DNA of 64,000 bases, taken from positions 567,237 through 631,236 of the forward strand of contig CAJJDO010000031.1 of the NCBI GenBank assembly GCA_905183005.1, written 5' to 3'. Each line of letters starts with the position of its first letter. The stretch's first letter is position 1. The notes beneath the pieces were generated by a model. The model was not told where the DNA came from and made no database searches. It saw nothing but the letters and a program-made list of their open reading frames with translations. Both the position numbers and the translations under genes were made by a program. The stretch is from Paramecium pentaurelia. Its lineage: Eukaryota > Ciliophora > Oligohymenophorea > Peniculida > Parameciidae. Shown here piece by piece: positions 60,700 through 64,000 of the stretch.

Positions 60700-62200
60700 G
60701 GTTTAGAATTATGGTAATATTTACTAGAGCTAAAGATGTAGATGAATAAATATTTTGTGTCATATTAGTATAATTTGGATAGGAAAAAGTATAAAACCAC
60801 ATTGTATATCTTTCCGATGACTATGATAACTAGAATCAAATATATTTAGAATAATAAATTAAATTAATTTAATATAGGTTGAAAATCAATAGAAATTGTC
60901 TGTTGCTAGAAATTACATGAAAATACTTAATTATGTCTTAAAAATATTGAAAGATCATAACTTCAATAACAAAGACTATTCCAGTAAAGAAAATAAGAAT
61001 TTATTTAACATGCAATCAAAAGTATAAAAGATAATGGAGCTATCATATAATTTTTGTAATTTTTAGCTAAACTCACATCCATAGTAATACTGTAATTTAT
61101 TGCGGGTCAAAAGGTGGGCCTTAAAAACAAAAATTTTTAATATAAGGATTAAAAATACTTCTTTAATTGGAATTTCACAGTATCTAATTAAAGTGGATCT
61201 TAATTTCATAATGTAAATATAAATGGAATAAATTTAAATTGAACTTTATTATTAAACTGTAAGTGGAAAGACCTTAGATTCTAAGAGATTTATTATTTCA
61301 TTGGTCATTAAAAACTAATAAGATCATGGGAATAAATTTAATTATAATATGAAAATCTATTTTGCAGTATATTTATAAAGTTGTGAAAAGAAAATGCCTC
61401 ATAAACAGCTTATCAAGATTTGCTAAATTTTACAGTAGTAAGGGAGCTAATAATTGTTAATAAAAAAAATGATGCAGATTGTATATGCAAATAATACAAC
61501 TCCATAAATTAATAAAATCCTTGTTAGAATATTTTCGATAATCTAAGAATTATAATCTGGAATTCCAACTAATGTGGATTGTGCTAATCGAAAAAATATG
61601 AGCATTTATGAAATATTGATCTAATCCTTATTTTAGGGCATGAACTGTATGATCTTTTGTAAAAACTGCTACTTTAATTTAAGAAAATCTAAATCTACAC
61701 CAATTCTATTCTGATTCCCATTTTAAATAGAAGATGCAGATTGTGTAGTTACAAAAATTGCATGCGAAAGCTATTGAAGTCTCCCTTCTTGCATTCAATT
61801 GTCAAATGGTTAGGGATGATTTAATCAGACAGAATAAAATTTTTAATGGAGTTTTTGTGATTTCTAGCCATGTGTTCAGGTTAAACTTTTAAGTAATGAT
61901 TTACTAACATACCAATTAGGTGAAATTAATTAATATGGAGTAAATTTTCCAAGGAAAACAGCTCTTGTTGGTGCTCAAAAATTAAATGCTGAATAATAAC
62001 AATATTGTTAGACTAAAATTAAATAAGATAGAGGCAGATATTCATGGACTGCTTGGTCAGCTTGCAGAGATTACATATGTAAAGATGCAGTTCTCCTGAA
62101 TCACAAGCTGATTATGGTGGAACTAGATTAGGATGCACACTTTTATCTCAAAATGAAACGTTAAAACTAATGCAATAATTTACTTAATTCAAGTTTTGCT
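60700..62200 (+). pseudogene. Decayed gene resembling Paramecium surface antigens
   Basis: Fragments in several plus-strand phases show periodic cysteines: DADCICKQYNS, TNVDCANRK, IEDADCVVTKIACESY, and WTAWSACRDYICKDA at about 62,050-62,110. The CR-x-Y-x-C-x-D/T-A pattern with preceding W is typical of the cysteine periods in ciliate GPI-anchored surface (immobilisation) antigens. TGA codons and phase changes break the frame throughout, so no functional product is likely. The 3' half is duplicated by a contig overlap. Confidence 0.45.
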
Positions 62201-62666
62201 AGATATATTTTGTTTATTAATGCATGTGAGATAGCAAAAAAGCAGAGGATTGAGCAGTATATAAGAATATTATTATATTTATATATTTTTGATCACTAGC
62301 AAATACCACTTAACAGTAATACTATTTTTTTTATTAAATTGATTTTTATAAACTTTAAATTTTAACATTGTAATTGAAAAATTTTTATTAGTAAAATACT
62401 TATTTTGGAAATTTAAGAGAAAATACCCATGCATTTAAGTGTGGGTAATATGAATGCTTTTTTATATATTTAAATAATTTATCGTCCAAGGAGGTTGTTA
62501 TAGAGAACATAAAATTAATTAAGATTGTTCATTGTGTTTATCAATACCAATAATTATTTCCTTTTTAATTCTACAATTTAGGTGCAATTTCTTAATTTAA
62601 TTGTAAAATATAACCATTTAATAAGTTTTTAAAGACTTAAGGGATATTATTTTTGAATAGATATTA
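61350..62666. repeat. Contig-overlap duplicate, first copy (61.3 kb)
   Basis: 1317 bp that recur as 62668-63984. Includes the 3' half of the antigen-like relic and AT-rich flanking DNA. Confidence 0.85.
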
Positions 62667-62667
62667 N
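62667..62667. other. Single-N scaffold junction 5
   Basis: One unknown base between identical segments. Confidence 0.9.
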
Positions 62668-63984
62668 TGAAAATCTATTTTGCAGTATATTTATAAAGTT
62701 GTGAAAAGAAAATGCCTCATAAACAGCTTATCAAGATTTGCTAAATTTTACAGTAGTAAGGGAGCTAATAATTGTTAATAAAAAAAATGATGCAGATTGT
62801 ATATGCAAATAATACAACTCCATAAATTAATAAAATCCTTGTTAGAATATTTTCGATAATCTAAGAATTATAATCTGGAATTCCAACTAATGTGGATTGT
62901 GCTAATCGAAAAAATATGAGCATTTATGAAATATTGATCTAATCCTTATTTTAGGGCATGAACTGTATGATCTTTTGTAAAAACTGCTACTTTAATTTAA
63001 GAAAATCTAAATCTACACCAATTCTATTCTGATTCCCATTTTAAATAGAAGATGCAGATTGTGTAGTTACAAAAATTGCATGCGAAAGCTATTGAAGTCT
63101 CCCTTCTTGCATTCAATTGTCAAATGGTTAGGGATGATTTAATCAGACAGAATAAAATTTTTAATGGAGTTTTTGTGATTTCTAGCCATGTGTTCAGGTT
63201 AAACTTTTAAGTAATGATTTACTAACATACCAATTAGGTGAAATTAATTAATATGGAGTAAATTTTCCAAGGAAAACAGCTCTTGTTGGTGCTCAAAAAT
63301 TAAATGCTGAATAATAACAATATTGTTAGACTAAAATTAAATAAGATAGAGGCAGATATTCATGGACTGCTTGGTCAGCTTGCAGAGATTACATATGTAA
63401 AGATGCAGTTCTCCTGAATCACAAGCTGATTATGGTGGAACTAGATTAGGATGCACACTTTTATCTCAAAATGAAACGTTAAAACTAATGCAATAATTTA
63501 CTTAATTCAAGTTTTGCTAGATATATTTTGTTTATTAATGCATGTGAGATAGCAAAAAAGCAGAGGATTGAGCAGTATATAAGAATATTATTATATTTAT
63601 ATATTTTTGATCACTAGCAAATACCACTTAACAGTAATACTATTTTTTTTATTAAATTGATTTTTATAAACTTTAAATTTTAACATTGTAATTGAAAAAT
63701 TTTTATTAGTAAAATACTTATTTTGGAAATTTAAGAGAAAATACCCATGCATTTAAGTGTGGGTAATATGAATGCTTTTTTATATATTTAAATAATTTAT
63801 CGTCCAAGGAGGTTGTTATAGAGAACATAAAATTAATTAAGATTGTTCATTGTGTTTATCAATACCAATAATTATTTCCTTTTTAATTCTACAATTTAGG
63901 TGCAATTTCTTAATTTAATTGTAAAATATAACCATTTAATAAGTTTTTAAAGACTTAAGGGATATTATTTTTGAATAGATATTA
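62668..63984. repeat. Contig-overlap duplicate, second copy (62.7 kb)
   Basis: Repeats 61350-62666. Only 16 bases of new sequence follow before the window ends, and they contain no telomeric repeat. Confidence 0.85.
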
Positions 63985-64000
63985 ATTAATTTTGTAAAAA

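Noticed and set aside
1..64000. CRISPR array, bacterial operon or plasmid features
   Set aside because: Genetic code, micro-introns, and Sm, MCM and PIKfyve genes are eukaryotic. No regular direct repeats with spacers are present.
1..64000. tRNA or rRNA genes
   Set aside because: I found no GC-rich cloverleaf-like segment with T-loop and D-loop motifs and no rRNA-like sequence by eye. A covariance-model scan would be needed to exclude one.
63985..64000. Telomere at the right end
   Set aside because: The final bases are ttaattttgtaaaaa-like AT-rich sequence, without C3-4A2 or G3-4T2 repeats.

Overview
This window reads as macronuclear DNA of a Paramecium-type ciliate. The evidence is in the sequence. 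Long reading frames appear only when TAA and TAG are read as glutamine and TGA alone as stop. Nearly every gene is cut by very short introns (about 19-34 nt, mostly starting GTA and ending TAG). Base composition is strongly AT-rich, and intergenic gaps are short, down to 12 nt. Standard-code ORFs are therefore mostly fragments. The models below were rebuilt by hand with the ciliate code and by joining phases across micro-introns.

Left and central part (1-49,827) is gene-dense. In order: the start of a CFAP97-like gene (-), a multi-pass RING protein (+), a small protein with a GRDTYI repeat (+), an Alba-domain protein with a long RDN tandem repeat (-), a MYND zinc finger fused to an Aurora-like kinase (+), two small nuclear-type proteins, one Myb-like (+), Sm protein G (+), an unresolved membrane gene (+), a full ABCA transporter (+), a small single-pass protein (-), a ULK-like kinase (-), a choline/ethanolamine kinase (+), a secreted LamG-like protein (-), an HMG-box protein (+), a seven-TM protein (+), an MCM4 locus (+), a casein kinase 1 (+), an unknown protein (+), a MORN-repeat protein (-), a basic protein (+), a large helical protein (-), methionine sulfoxide reductase A (+), a small membrane protein (+), a TTC29-like TPR protein (-), a PDK1-like kinase (+), a coiled-coil protein (+), a CCCH zinc-finger protein (-), a CAAX protease RCE1 (+) only 12 nt ahead of an RCK/MAK-type kinase (+), a PIKfyve/Fab1 lipid kinase with FYVE finger (-), and an Asn/Gln-rich protein (-). 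Housekeeping, signalling and ciliary functions are mixed without operon logic, as expected in a eukaryote.

Right part (49,828-64,000) changes character. One intact secreted gene (51,811-52,587) sits in long AT-rich stretches. After that come decayed coding relics: a LamG-like gene on the minus strand (about 58-60.5 kb) and a cysteine-patterned relic resembling Paramecium surface antigens (about 60.7-62.2 kb). This looks like a chromosome-end-proximal region, although no telomeric repeat is present in the window.

Five single-N positions (22968, 25058, 53834, 56419, 62667) each join two copies of the same 1.15-1.35 kb. They are best read as unmerged contig overlaps rather than real tandem duplications. 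At MCM4 one overlap pairs diverged copies, which suggests that alleles or whole-genome-duplication paralogues were mixed during scaffolding. The window is therefore about 6.3 kb longer than the real locus.
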